Source: Rotaria socialis
Taxonomy: Eukaryota > Rotifera > Eurotatoria > Philodinida > Philodinidae
Assembly: GCA_905331475.1 (NCBI GenBank)
Contig: CAJNYU010002344.1
Location: forward strand, 62,001-126,000
Reading direction: 5' to 3'
Length of the DNA stretch: 64,000 bases
Shown here: piece after piece, positions 39,256-51,500 of the stretch
Position numbering within the stretch: position 1 is the first letter of the stretch
Layout: each line of letters begins with the position of its first letter
The notes under the pieces: model-generated
Database searches by the model: none
The model's input: only the letters and a program-made list of their open reading frames with translations
Told to the model about the DNA's origin: nothing
Position numbers and translations under genes: made by a program

Positions 39256-42200
39256 AGTGTAGCAACTATATTGAATTCTGTATGAATGGATATGCGTACC
39301 AACTAAATCGTAAAAATGTAATAAAATGTTGTAACCAATATTTAGTAGACTTTTATAAATATTTATATTCAAAGATATGGTAATTTAAAAGAAAGAAATT
39401 TTCATATTTTGCCGCCTTTTCTCTCTCTCTTACATCAAGAGAAATCGTCATATGTGGGGAAAAGGGTGCAGCATTCAGCGCTTACATTAGAAAACGGTAA
39501 TAAGACAAATACTTTTCTTCGTATTGCTGAATATTACTCTATAGGAAATTTTAATAATAATATTGTTCACAGAAATGTATCTGAATTCTAACGAGTGACA
39601 GCATTGAAAATGATCTCAATTAGAATTTATAAATCGAACTAGCTTTTCTTGCAATTGAAACAGGAAACATGTTTAAAAAACTGCTTATTCTCAATTACAA
39701 ATTATAATATTAATCGTTCTTATTAATATCAATAAATCATATACATATTTTAGGGAGTAAATAAAAATAAAATGATGTCTGGTTTCATCGGAGGTAAACT
39801 TTAGAAGACATAATTAAAATCTGCTACTTCTGGATATGTTTAACAACTGAATTTCCAACACCTTTTCAAGCATTGTCTAAAAATGAAATAAAGACAACGG
39901 ATGATCACGAAAAACAGTCTGCTGAATATTTTCTACTTGAAATATTTTTTCAATAGTACAATAAAGTAAAAGAACGCATTAGCATTGCACAGCACTGTCC
40001 TTTTTTGATATCTAAACAATGATAACCAGAATATTATAGAAGTTCATAAATCTGATAGGACAGTACGAATTATTTATTGTAGAGATTACAATTAAATTAA
40101 AGAATGTTTTTCTTTCCAAATGCTCATATCCTATGTAGCTCTCGATAATTTACGTTTTCGATTTAAAAAAAGATAAGGATATTAAGTATAATTCTATAAT
40201 CGAAATGTACAACGTCCTTTTAATAACTATGGCTCTCTGATAGACCAAAATCTATCCTTATATTGAACAACGAATTCAATCGTTTCTTGATTGAATCCTG
40301 ATTTATCTTTCAATCAAAATTATCGGGAACAGCGCTGGAACCGGTTCTGCCGGGCCGGTAAATACCGGAAAACCACAGGTTGACATTTTAAAATAACTAT
40401 CTTCATTTAGCTCTATTTTTGTTAAAAAAATGTTTTATGAATTTTTCTATGAAGTAGATATAATGAAATTGTGCTATCAATATACGTACTGTAGAAAGTC
40501 TTACGAAACTGTTGATGATGCAAAATTTTGTGTAGTTCAGAAGGAATATTTGATTGTCATCATAAACACAAGCAATACATCTCATTTTCTTTCACAGTAA
40601 AGAAAAATCAACGAAAGTACGACAGCAGATCAGTTTGGTTGGTCTATGCACTCTATTTTATTGGCAGTGTTATTTTTTTATTATACATAGTTGTAAAAAG
40701 ATGGTTTGATAATAAAATTTGAAACGTCTATCTTTTATTTTCTACAGATTTGTTGATAGTCTTTATCATATTTCATCAAGAATGTAAATTCTCTAAAGTA
40801 TATTTTCAAATATTTTTCCCTAGAAGCTTGATCAGAAAATTTAGAGTATTTCAGCTATCAGCATTCATAATGTGAGGAGCTGAGTCATAAGATTTGAATA
40901 GGCCTGTTTAACCATTAACTGATTGATATCATTGCTGGAACTTGCTCTATCAATTTTTACCGTATTTTGGATATCTGAAACAATTTTTAAGGAATTCACT
41001 CCACCAGTTGTTGTCCGATATTTGCTCTTCATGGTTCTCAATTTACATTGAATTTTTTTCACCATGGGCCAAATCGTGAAAATAGTCAATTGGAACAGAC
41101 TCTTTTGTTAAACGCAAAATTCGAGTTGAAAGTGAATAATCAAACACATTAAGTTGATCGCTGTATTTCGTAAAAACCAAAATGATAATTCGGCATAAAC
41201 TTCAACTTATCACGTCGCCTTTTTTCTCTGTTCTCTTGCCGATTAAAATATAATCAATCATTATTTGATAGATGTTTCCAAAAGAAAAGCAAAGTCAATC
41301 TCTCCTATTTAACATATGAAAAGATCGATATCAAAACTCACTGCTAGTCAATGATTCGCATCTGATTAATACCGCTATAAGATCACACACACAATGATTA
41401 TTCTCTATAATGATTCTTACTGAGATCTGGTAGTACAGAAGAGAAATTTGATCCTCCGAATAAAGTTAACGACATGTTGCACGAGCACAATCGAAACTAC
41501 TAAATCATGCATGACTAGCATTCTATTATAACAAAAAAAAAGTAATAAACGCCTATCATTAACTGTAGTAGTCCTTCATTATCACCCGTTTGATAATGAC
41601 TTGTCATTGTTAATGAATCAAAAAATGCATATATAACATTAAAGTGATAAGTGGCCCGTCAAAGATGCTTCTAATTTACTCAGTTTATTATTATTTCCAT
41701 TTTTTTTCAAAAACAATTAGCAGCTGTTGTTTTCTTTTTGGTTATGATTCAAGATCAAAGCAACGATCGACGAAATGCGAGAGAGAAAATGCAATTCATT
41801 ATACGAAAGAACAACAACGTTCGGTTTTTTTTTTCAAATCGTTTATGTACTGTCATCCATTTAGAAGGAAGTGTATCAAGATAGCTATAATTGCTTATGG
41901 GAATCATCCTACACACTGAACGATCATTTAATTTCACCATGAAATAAAAGACCGTTGATCTTTCTATCAAAGCGCAATAAGTCAATTGCACATGCTCGTA
42001 ATTTAACAGAAAAAAGAACATTGTATGGCATAACAATTTCAAGTTATCGAATTCTTTTCAATATCAACCGCTATGAATCATAAGAATTCAACCAGTATTG
42101 AAAAATCCTTCGAATGAATTCACCATGGAATGTAGTCTTCACTAATGCAAATATTCCGTCAACCATTTCGATCTAATGTAAAATTATACAAAATTCAACC

Positions 42201-42598
42201 CTAAAAAGAAAGAGTCAATTATCTTCTATCATCTGATACATTGAAAAAAATCGATACATAAAATCATACGATTTTCATCCGCTATCCTATCTTATAACTG
42301 ATTTTAGGTTCTCAGCAGGAGTATATACTATCTTTATGATTATATCATCAATCTCTTGAGTGCTATAGTATCATGTTTTGTTGTACCCCCTGGAAACTTT
42401 AACTCATTAAAGAGACTTTAACAATTCTCATTATAATCTTTGTCGCTATTTATATTTCATAAAAGAGATCAGATAGTCTAACATTTAATGAATCGATGCA
42501 ACTGTTTCGTTTTTTTAATCACAATGATTAAATCTATTTTCATTTAATTTAAAGTTCAACAATTTTTTTTGTACAAAAACAAACGTTCTCTAATTTAA
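39256..42598. other. Spacer left of the homeobox gene
   Basis: No gene supported. A short GC-rich island at 40330-40376 (CAGCGCTGGAACCGG, then GCCGGGCCGGTAAATACCGG) stands out from its AT-rich surroundings and resembles a DNA-transposon end, but no partner end was found. Open frames at 40865, 41644 and 41755 look like noise. Confidence 0.4.
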
Positions 42599-43107
42599 TT
42601 ACGATGGAAATTGTTTTTTAACATGCACTGGAATAGGACAACAAATTTTATCATTTGTCGAAAATTGTCTCAATTGTCCAGTTTTAATACGTTTCCATTT
42701 AGCTCGACGATTTTGCCACCAAATTTTCACTTGGATTTCCGTTAAATTTAATGTTTGAGCTATTTGTGAACGTTCAACAAGTGATAAATATTTTTTCTGT
42801 TGAAATTCTGCTTCCAATTCCATTAATTGTTCATTGGTGAAAGCTGTTCGTTTACGACGAATTGTTGTGGAACTTTTGTTTACTGATGAATAATTATCAT
42901 CTTCATCGCTATCACTTGTGGTCGGACAATTCAAACTATCTAAAAACAAAACAAAAAACAACATATAAATTAACCAAAGAATATCTATTTGATGTTACCT
43001 GAATTGAAACTTTGTTCATGTAAATATGAATTCGTATACAATAATGAAGGTTTCTTATTTTCATGATTACTATTCAGTAAAGTATCAATAAAAAAATTCT
43101 TTGACAT
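42599..43107 (-). CDS. GBX-like: Gbx-like homeobox protein with Trp at homeodomain position 49
   Basis: Two exons, 42999-43107 and 42599-42939, in phase, 149 residues; vertebrate Gbx proteins are more than twice as long. The N-terminus reads [12 protein letters not shown], like the FSIDSLI motif of Gbx proteins, followed by LLYTNSYL. The homeodomain [19 protein letters not shown]...[20 protein letters not shown] is closest to Gbx (YLSL-ERSQIA, AKWKR-K-G). Recognition helix reads [14 protein letters not shown]: Asn51 and Arg53 are kept, but Phe49, part of the hydrophobic core in nearly all homeodomains, is Trp. Gbx genes pattern the anterior nervous system in bilaterians. A TA microsatellite lies just upstream at 43141-43158. 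Confidence 0.88.
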
Positions 43108-45085
43108 GATCAATTGTGAAATGAACGAATGCAAAGAGAATATATATATATATATATATGTACTATGAAGTTCAAATTATATGATGATGCATGGGGAAGA
43201 GAGTGAAAAAAGAAGATGTTCTTTCTGATTGGATAAAATAGTTCTAATTCATCGAAAGGAAAAGAAAAATGAATTAATCTTCTTTGAAAAAATTGATTGA
43301 AAGATGTTTGTTTTTATATTCACACCATCTCTATTTTCACTAGCGGATCATTCGCATTTCAAGGGTGCCGCATTGACTGTTAAAAATTAAAGATCAATCG
43401 TCAATTTTAACCTTCATTTTCTTCGATATCATTGTGACAAGAAGATAATCATAATAATAAAGACAAAAAACGTTATTTTAATGAAGCGTAGATTTGATCT
43501 CATTTAAATGACGATGCATAAATATTATTCGATAAGCCATTATCGTTTTTATTTTCATGCCTGTTTGAAATGTTTGAATAGCAAATAGATGTATTTGACC
43601 AAGACAAAATTTCACGTCTTGTTTTATTGAATAACAAATCGAAGAAGAACAAATTGCTTTTTATTGTATGACATTAAGCACGTAATTAATAGCTTAAAGA
43701 AGCGGCTTGATTGTTAGCGTTTTAATGTTAATTGTATAAGATGAATTGAGGATGAGAGAAAAAGCAAAGAAAAAGGTGAGGTGTTTTTATTTCACGCAAT
43801 TGTTTAGTGATAGATCATTTCAACACTTATGTGATTTATATTTAATAACGAAACCTATTGATGGAAGAATGAGACAGCTGGAACTGGCTTAAGGATAGCC
43901 GAAATAGGATATGCTCGTACTCCTCTACTGTTTACCAGAGGATAAGAAAGATAGATGCGACAGAAAAACAACATCTCTGTTTAATATTAAATGTAACTAA
44001 ATTATCATTTGATTATGTACGATTTTATTATTTTTGAAATCTCCTATAAAGCATTATCTTATTATAAGTATTCAATCTAATTAAATTTTTTTTGCTATCA
44101 AATTGATCTTGACATACGCCCTTAATCGACATCTTTAGTATGTGTCTGCTATGATTTTCTTTCATTGATAAATTTGACTCGTTAAATAAGCTCTATCTAT
44201 CTTCATTAATAAGTTGTTATTGATGTTCATTATTGAGTATCTTCTATTGAAACTCTGTTGACAAAGAGATAAATTTCAATCGTTTTTACTCTATGATTCT
44301 CTATTGTTCTTATAGAGATTTTTCAAAAAATGCATGCAGAGTTTTATGTCATAGTTGAATTCTGAGAATTCAAAATAATTAGACAAAAACTGGTCACACG
44401 GGTCTCTGCAACATCAAATATTAGGAAACCATTTCATGAGTTATGTTTCTTGAAAAAAATCGTAAATATATCGAATCTACTTTTACCACTACGAACAAAA
44501 CATCAGTTTCGTCATCGTTTGGATGAAAACCAAAATGTGAAATTTCGAGTTGACATAGTCCTCGTGAACAATTAGGATTGAATTATGAAAACATTTTTGA
44601 AGAAGATTTTTTTGAATTATTCAAAAAACCAAATATTGAATGCAAAAATTTCTTTATTCATTCTTATATCGGTCTGTTGAATATTTTTTTTTATTTGTCT
44701 ATAAGCCAAAAAAAAAAACTTAGTTCTTGTTTGTTACAAATAAAAATCTACATATATTTAAATCATGCCTGTATATGTATGGCTAACAATGTCGAGTTAA
44801 ATTTTTAGTGGTTCTTTCTTCTCATCATACTTATGATAATTTGTTATAAGTTCATGTTAAATAAAAAAACAGCACGAGAACGACAGTCAAAATCAGCAAA
44901 AGAAGAAGTAAAATGTTCAAAGGGTAGATATAAGAAATGACGGCTTATACGAACAAACGAAAGACAAAAAAAGAAACGAAAAAGAAAAAGAACGGTTATA
45001 CCAAATGACTGCTATTTACTCGCTTAAACGTACACACAAAGATAGAGCCGTTGTTGTTTTTTTGTTACAAAAATCTGCGATACTC
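43108..45085. other. Spacer between homeobox and LSM14 genes
   Basis: AT-rich; contains (TA)n at 43141-43158, probably in the homeobox gene promoter. No gene is supported; the open frame at 44578-44808 is Phe/Tyr/Ile-rich noise. Confidence 0.45.
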
Positions 45086-46949
45086 TTAATAGGCTTGCAT
45101 TCGTTTGTTTGTATTGCCGTAGTAAGTTGTATTTCGGCCACGTTGTTGACCACCTCCGTAATTTCCGCTTCCTCCACCACGTTGATAACGAGCACCATTG
45201 CCATAATATGATTGTTGGCCAGAGTTATATCGTCGATTATTATAATAGCCACCTCCTCCTTGTCCGTTACGTTGATTATATCCTTGTTGCGCTGGACGAT
45301 ATTTCAAACCGAATGTTTCAGCATTTATACGACGTTCTTCATTCCAATTACGGCGGGAAACACTTGTTAAAAAGAAAACAAACGAAAGATAAATTAATTT
45401 AGAAATAAGATTTGTTTCTTTTTCAACATACGTTTTCTCTTTTTCTGTTGTCTCACATGAGATTCGATCAAAGAAACTTTTTTGTTTGTCATAATAACCT
45501 TCAGGATTTGTATCTTGTTGTTGTGGCTGTTCTAATTTAGTTGGCGATGAGCTTGTTGGCGGTTGTGGTGTTTGTGGTTGTTGTTCATCGTTTTCTTTTT
45601 CTTTATCTTTTTCCGTCGTGGATTTGTCATCATCTTTATCTTTATCTTTATTTGTTTTAATTGATAGGCTCTTTTTAATTTCATCTTCAATAGCATTTTT
45701 ATCAAATTCAGCATTGGATTTTTCAAAATCAAAATCACCAACAAATTTCAATGTTGATCGACTGTTACTATTACCACGTATGGAATTAGCGCGTTCACGT
45801 TGTTGACGAGTAGTTCGTTGTTGATTTTGTGGATTACCTGTTATACCACCTGTTGAATTACGTCGTTCACGATAACCATAATAATTATCGGCTTGTTGGT
45901 TATTATTATTGCTATTATTATTGGTACCTATATAATATTCGACGATTAAAAATGAATAGATTTGATTTAGGAAAAAGAAAGCTTACGTTTTCCTGCATAA
46001 AAACGATTGCCTTCATAATTTTGTTGTTGTTGTTGTTGTTGCTGCTGCTGCTGTTGGTATTGTTGTTGTCGAGGATATCGTTGTGTTTGTTGTTGACGGT
46101 AACCGTTGTCCCAGGCGGAATTATTCGTTCGAGACCAATCAGAATAACCATATTTTTGATTTCCTCGTCGATTATTATTATTTTGATTGCTACTAAAATC
46201 ATTATAATAATCTTGTTGTTGACGACCACGTCGTTGATTATTATTGTTATATGAATAATCTTGTCCTTCGGGTTGTGCCGATGTTGATTGTTGGCTGAAT
46301 GGTCTTGATGATTGTTGTTGATTTAAATTTAACTGACGTAATGGATCTGTATTAGATGATGATTTTGATCCTTTGTTAGGCCCTTGTTGAACAGATGCCG
46401 ATGGCATTGTGCCTTGATTTGTTGATGAACGTGCTTGGTTACCTCCGAGGTTGCTGTTTGTTCCACTCGTAGTAGAACGTACAGTAGGTGGATACATTGA
46501 TGACTATTAAAAGAAAGAAATATAACTGTGAATGAACGATAGACCATTGAGTTTACTTCAACAATAGCTGGATCTTGTGTAAGAGTACTTTGCGGAGGTT
46601 CACGAACTTGTAAATCTTCAATATCAGCACCGCGAAAAATAATATATTCGAAGATTTCATCACGAGCTGGTACAGGCCGATCTGTCGGACGATCTTCTGT
46701 ACCAAACGAACGAACTAAAAAGATAAACAAATATCAAAATAGTAGTGTTTTACTTGTGAGAGATATATTGATGCTTTTTTTACCTTTTGAAAGTGCTACA
46801 GTGGACTCATTAGCATCGATTGTATATAGAATACCTTCATAGCGAATTTTAGCTTTTGAAACAAGACTAATTTTTGAACCAAGATATGGTGAATCAGTTG
46901 TACCAGTTGAAGATGGTTTTTTTACAGATGAATTATTAGCTAAGCTCAT
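45086..46949 (-). CDS. LSM14: LSM14 / RAP55 / Trailer hitch family mRNP protein
   Basis: Exons 46784-46949, 46557-46714, 45987-46503, 45432-45927, 45086-45362; phases close to 537 residues (human LSM14A has 463). Order of domains: LSm14 domain at about 20-95 ([53 protein letters not shown]), a Gln/Asn/Ser-rich centre with a run of 12 Gln near residue 265, FDF box near 343 ([14 protein letters not shown]), FFD box ([14 protein letters not shown]), TFG box ([14 protein letters not shown]), and a Gly/Arg/Tyr-rich tail with RGG motifs. The family binds the helicase DDX6 through the FDF/FFD/TFG motifs and represses translation in P-bodies. The N-terminus is extended by a Ser/Lys-rich segment before the LSm domain. 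Confidence 0.96.
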
Positions 46950-47230
46950 TTTGATACTTTCTTTGGCTGTGGAGGATGAAAAGTGACGATAACCTGATAG
47001 ATTTTTATTTCTTCTCTTTTGCTTATATATAACGCTTTCGGTTAGACGATGTGTTGACTACAAGCAGATAAATATACTGGCCAAGAATAGTCACATTTGG
47101 TTTAAAGCAAAAGAAAAAGAAGAAAAACAAATAGTATTGTTCGTCTAGGGTATTAAATTTATGTTCACTTGTGTAGTTCGATTCACATGTGAAACGAGAA
47201 GATAGATCTTTCTAGAATAGAACGAACGAA

Positions 47231-47262
<32 letters not shown>

Positions 47263-48567
47263 CGATTACGTTAATTCGAGGGTACTACAAGAAAATGAAA
47301 TAAATACAAGAAACGAAGACATCATGACTGATAGTGTAGCGTCAAAGAGGAGGACCATTTCAATTTTAGAAATGACTGTCAATGACTCAGATGAAGTAAT
47401 TCAAATTTTATGATTAATAAATAATATGGGTTATAAAAATTTGATTTTGTTTTAAAATATATAGTTCAATTTAAAAATTACTGTTCTATGTTTATGGCTA
47501 GAGGTCACTAATATACAACATGAAATCTAAATATAGGGTTTATGTATAATCCATGATGAATTTGCAAGATTAGTTTAATTTTACCAATCATCAATCAGTT
47601 ATTCTACTAAATTATTGATCTGTTGAACATTTGTTTGTTTAATGTTTAATGGTTCAAAAGAAGTTTTAATTGGTCTTTATGCACGTACCAATCAAGTTCA
47701 ATAATGAGTCATTGCGACATCTCGCCATTCTGTTGCCATGTTCATGCTCGGTTAAGTTAGTTCACGTGCGATGAATTTTAAACGCTTTAAGGACAGTCAA
47801 AAAGAATGAAGAATCACCTTGATCTCACCATTGAGTAGGTTTGAATACTTAGAAGAGAGCGAAAGAGAAAATCTAATTTAGAAGAGAAAGATCAATACGT
47901 TTTTCTTTGACGTCAATACAATATTTTGATTTTTTGTTGAATCATTTGTACAGGCGTATTTGCTACTACTTATGAGTAATAAATTGAGGTGTTGTTTTTC
48001 TTCATAAACAACTTTTGAAAGAAGAACCTCTGTAGCTATGTCGAGATGTTGCTGTTTTCTTTTCTTTTCTTTTCTTACAGTTGTTTGCAACGTATGCCAA
48101 TTATAGAAGTGAGAAAAATAGAGAAACAAAACAACATTTTTCTTATTATTATTTTTTGACGATAATAAATATCTTGTGATGAATTCTTGTGGCGAACTCA
48201 AGACTTCAACCAACTATTTCATACGTTGAGTGTGTAAAAGTACATAGAAGTATTTTTTCATCAAAGTATGAATTTTTTTTTTCGAAAGCAGTAAGCCTAC
48301 AGGTATGTGAATACTACTCGTAGTATGCGTGACACTGTTTTTGCCATTACTGATAATATGCACATGCGTTAAAGCTTAATTATTATCAAAATGGAGTTTT
48401 TTTCTTCTTGTTCTTTTCTTTCATTGAGTCGTTCTCATGTGCTTATCAATAGATAAAATAGAAAAGGGGTGCAATTGTATTCCGTTATTCATAAACATTT
48501 ATAAATTGGTAAGAAAAAATCGACCACTTTAGATTGTCAATCAAAAATTCTTACTCGTTTTATCATA
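46950..48567. promoter_or_regulatory. Divergent intergenic region between LSM14 and SOAT
   Basis: Head-to-head arrangement, so promoters of both genes fall here. Contains (TA)n at about 47231-47257. The reverse open frame at 47878-48213 has low-complexity composition and I do not call it. Confidence 0.4.
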
Positions 48568-51500
48568 ATGGCTGCGACTGAAAGACGTGGTCATGGTTAG
48601 TTTAAATATCTTTTTTTTTGTTATTTTATAAAGAAAGAACTTTTCTGATTTTCATAATAGAACGATCTGCAAGTGCTGAATTTAATCGTGTTGATCGAGC
48701 TGTGCAAATTCAAAATGCAACTGAAGTATGTTGCAACAAAAATAAGAAATTTCCATTTTTTGTGTTTTACTATTAGAGACTCCGCTCTGAAATGCTTAAC
48801 TATGTAACTAATCGTTTTGAAGAATTCACATCGGAAATTAAAAAAGCTGCAAAAATGCCATTAATTAATGAAATTGTACAACAGCCTGTTGTACTACCTA
48901 GTGAATTAGCATCGATTAGTAAAGTCACGAATGAAAAGATTTCGCAGACAATTGCCTCACAACAAAGTATTGATATAAAAAGGTTTGAAAGATAAAAAAT
49001 TTAGAATGTTTTTTTTTAATACAATTTTTCTAATATCTAAATAGATCATCATCAGCATTTCCAACAAAATCGTTCCGTATGCGTTCGTCTATACTGACGG
49101 AATTACTGGAAGTATCACATATACGATCGATTCGACAGATATTTATTTCTATACTTGTCCTTCTTGTTTTACAAGTTGCAATGACTGATCTATTCGAAAC
49201 AGGCTCGTATGTAGAGTAATACTCTAATCTACTGATAAAGATCATGTTTTTTCTCCTCAATATTTTTAGAGTTGATTTTCGATTCGATGTTATTCGATGG
49301 AATTTTTCTAATCTATCAACATGTTTACGTCTTTGGTTTATACTTTTTACGTTGACATGTACTGTAGTTTATTATTGTTTTCATTTTTGGGCCTACAAAC
49401 GTCTTTCGTTGATTCCAATTGTTTCATCATTGTCGCCAGATACAGAAGCACCGAAGAAAAAAACGACAAGTTTAAGTAAGAAAAATCGATTTATTGTAAT
49501 TTTCGGTTTCAAGAATTTATACTCATGTTTTATCATTTAGTGATTTTCGATGGATTTTGGTTGACTGCATATTGTTTGTATATTGGAGTATTTCTATATT
49601 TTCCAGTGCACTTTATTCTGGAAGAAAATTATCCAATTGTAACTCGAATGATTGTCCTTGTAGAACAGGTAAACATACTAATATTTAGTTTATTATGTTT
49701 TACATACGAATCAAACGATTTCTTCTATAGAATTCTATGAGTGTATTCTTACGTAAAACTTGATTACTACTACTTTTTGATAGAAAACGCAAAATATTTT
49801 TCTCGGATCGATTTTATTATTAATCATCTATTCATTTTGTTTCTCAGTCTCACGAGAATATTTTCATCAACACCTTCGAAAATAATTGAATCAGCATGAT
49901 TTTTCTCTCGATAAAACGAAGTCGATCTATAATTATGAGTGTGTCGCAGTTGGATTTTTAATATTTCTCGTTCTTGCTAATCTCCACTAAGAACGAACGT
50001 GAATATGTTGATTTGCTTCTACAAACTTAGGATTTTTCGCTTTTAAGTGAGACATCATATATCTCAACTTAAATCCGCACAAAGCTCTTATTCTATCTCG
50101 AAATCTTTTACATAGTATTCTGATTTGGTTTTTAGAGTAATTCAAATCTGATGATAGAATGCTACGACCGAGGACTAATCTCTAATTGATGACGATATCA
50201 CAAGAGGTAGGAAAAAAAACCGAGCGAGAAACAAGCAGACACATAAATGTCATAATATCTGTTAAATGCATCACTAGTATGTCGCTATAGGTTTGAATTT
50301 CCTCGACAAGTGCAACTACATATCGACCGTTTCTTCCATTCTTTTCATTTCTAGGTCCGATTTCTAATGAAATCTCATGCATTTGTACGAGAGAATGCAC
50401 CAAATGCTATACTTTATGGTAAAATTTATTCGCAACAAAGTTAGTTTTTAAAGGAATTGCGATTCATCGTTTTTTTTTAAATATTTATCTTTTCTTTGAA
50501 ATAGTTAAAGTAGAAGATGTTGAAGATAAAGTAAACGATTCACCGAAGGAAGAAACAAATGGCATTATTCCACATACACCGTGTCCAGAATTTTCTAAAT
50601 TTCTTTACTTCCTATTCGCTCCAACACTTATATATCGTGACTCGTATCCACGAACGTCATCCGTACGATGGAACTTTGTTATTTCACATCTAATACAATT
50701 TGCAGCAACAAATTTATTTGCTTATTATTTATTTTACCGATTTTGTTTACCAGTATTTCGTCATTTCAATTCAGAACACGTTACAGTAAAAATCTTTGTT
50801 CTTTCAATTCTCAACTGTACTTTACCAGGCGCTCTACTGTTATTTTGTGGTAAGTTTAACAGAGAACACTTCATTGATTAGTTCTTAGGAAAGAAGCGCT
50901 TAGAACAATCTTCACACAATCAGATTTAAACATGTAAGACAGGTACTCGTACTAAAAACAGGATTTAATGTTGATGTATATCTATTTTGGAACCACCAAA
51001 TCGTCTTATTTGATTATCGAAAAACGCGATCAGGCCATAGTTCATGTATTCTAATAAGACAGTTCAAGGCTAGTATAAGATAGAGTAGCTCAAGAATAGG
51101 TCCTATACGAATTTTCTCCAGCTGTTCGGTCAAAATGATTATCCCTTATAAGCTAACGAATCTTCATTATTTTGAAACAGTAATGAGTTTTAATTTTTTG
51201 AGATTAAAATTTTTATAATATTATCATCAAAAATTGTTTGAAGATCTTACTATTCGATTTTCTGCAAAAGACATACCGACAGGAGTTCCTTAACAAGTTG
51301 AAGAAGAAAAATCTACTAATTACTCACTAGTCCAATGCGTTCTCTTATCCAAATAAAAAAACACAAAGGTTACCTTTCTCTGTTGTAAAAATAGGATAGA
51401 ACTAAATAGGAGATACCTAACACAATATTGACTTTGCTCAATTCATGTAAATTAGGAACTGTATTAAAATTTTGAAGATTTTTCTTACATAACGTTTCTT

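Noticed and set aside
45829-46254. 141-codon plus-strand frame within LSM14 exons
   Set aside because: It is the antisense shadow of the Gln/Asn-rich LSM14 centre, giving artificial Leu/Ile/Tyr runs.
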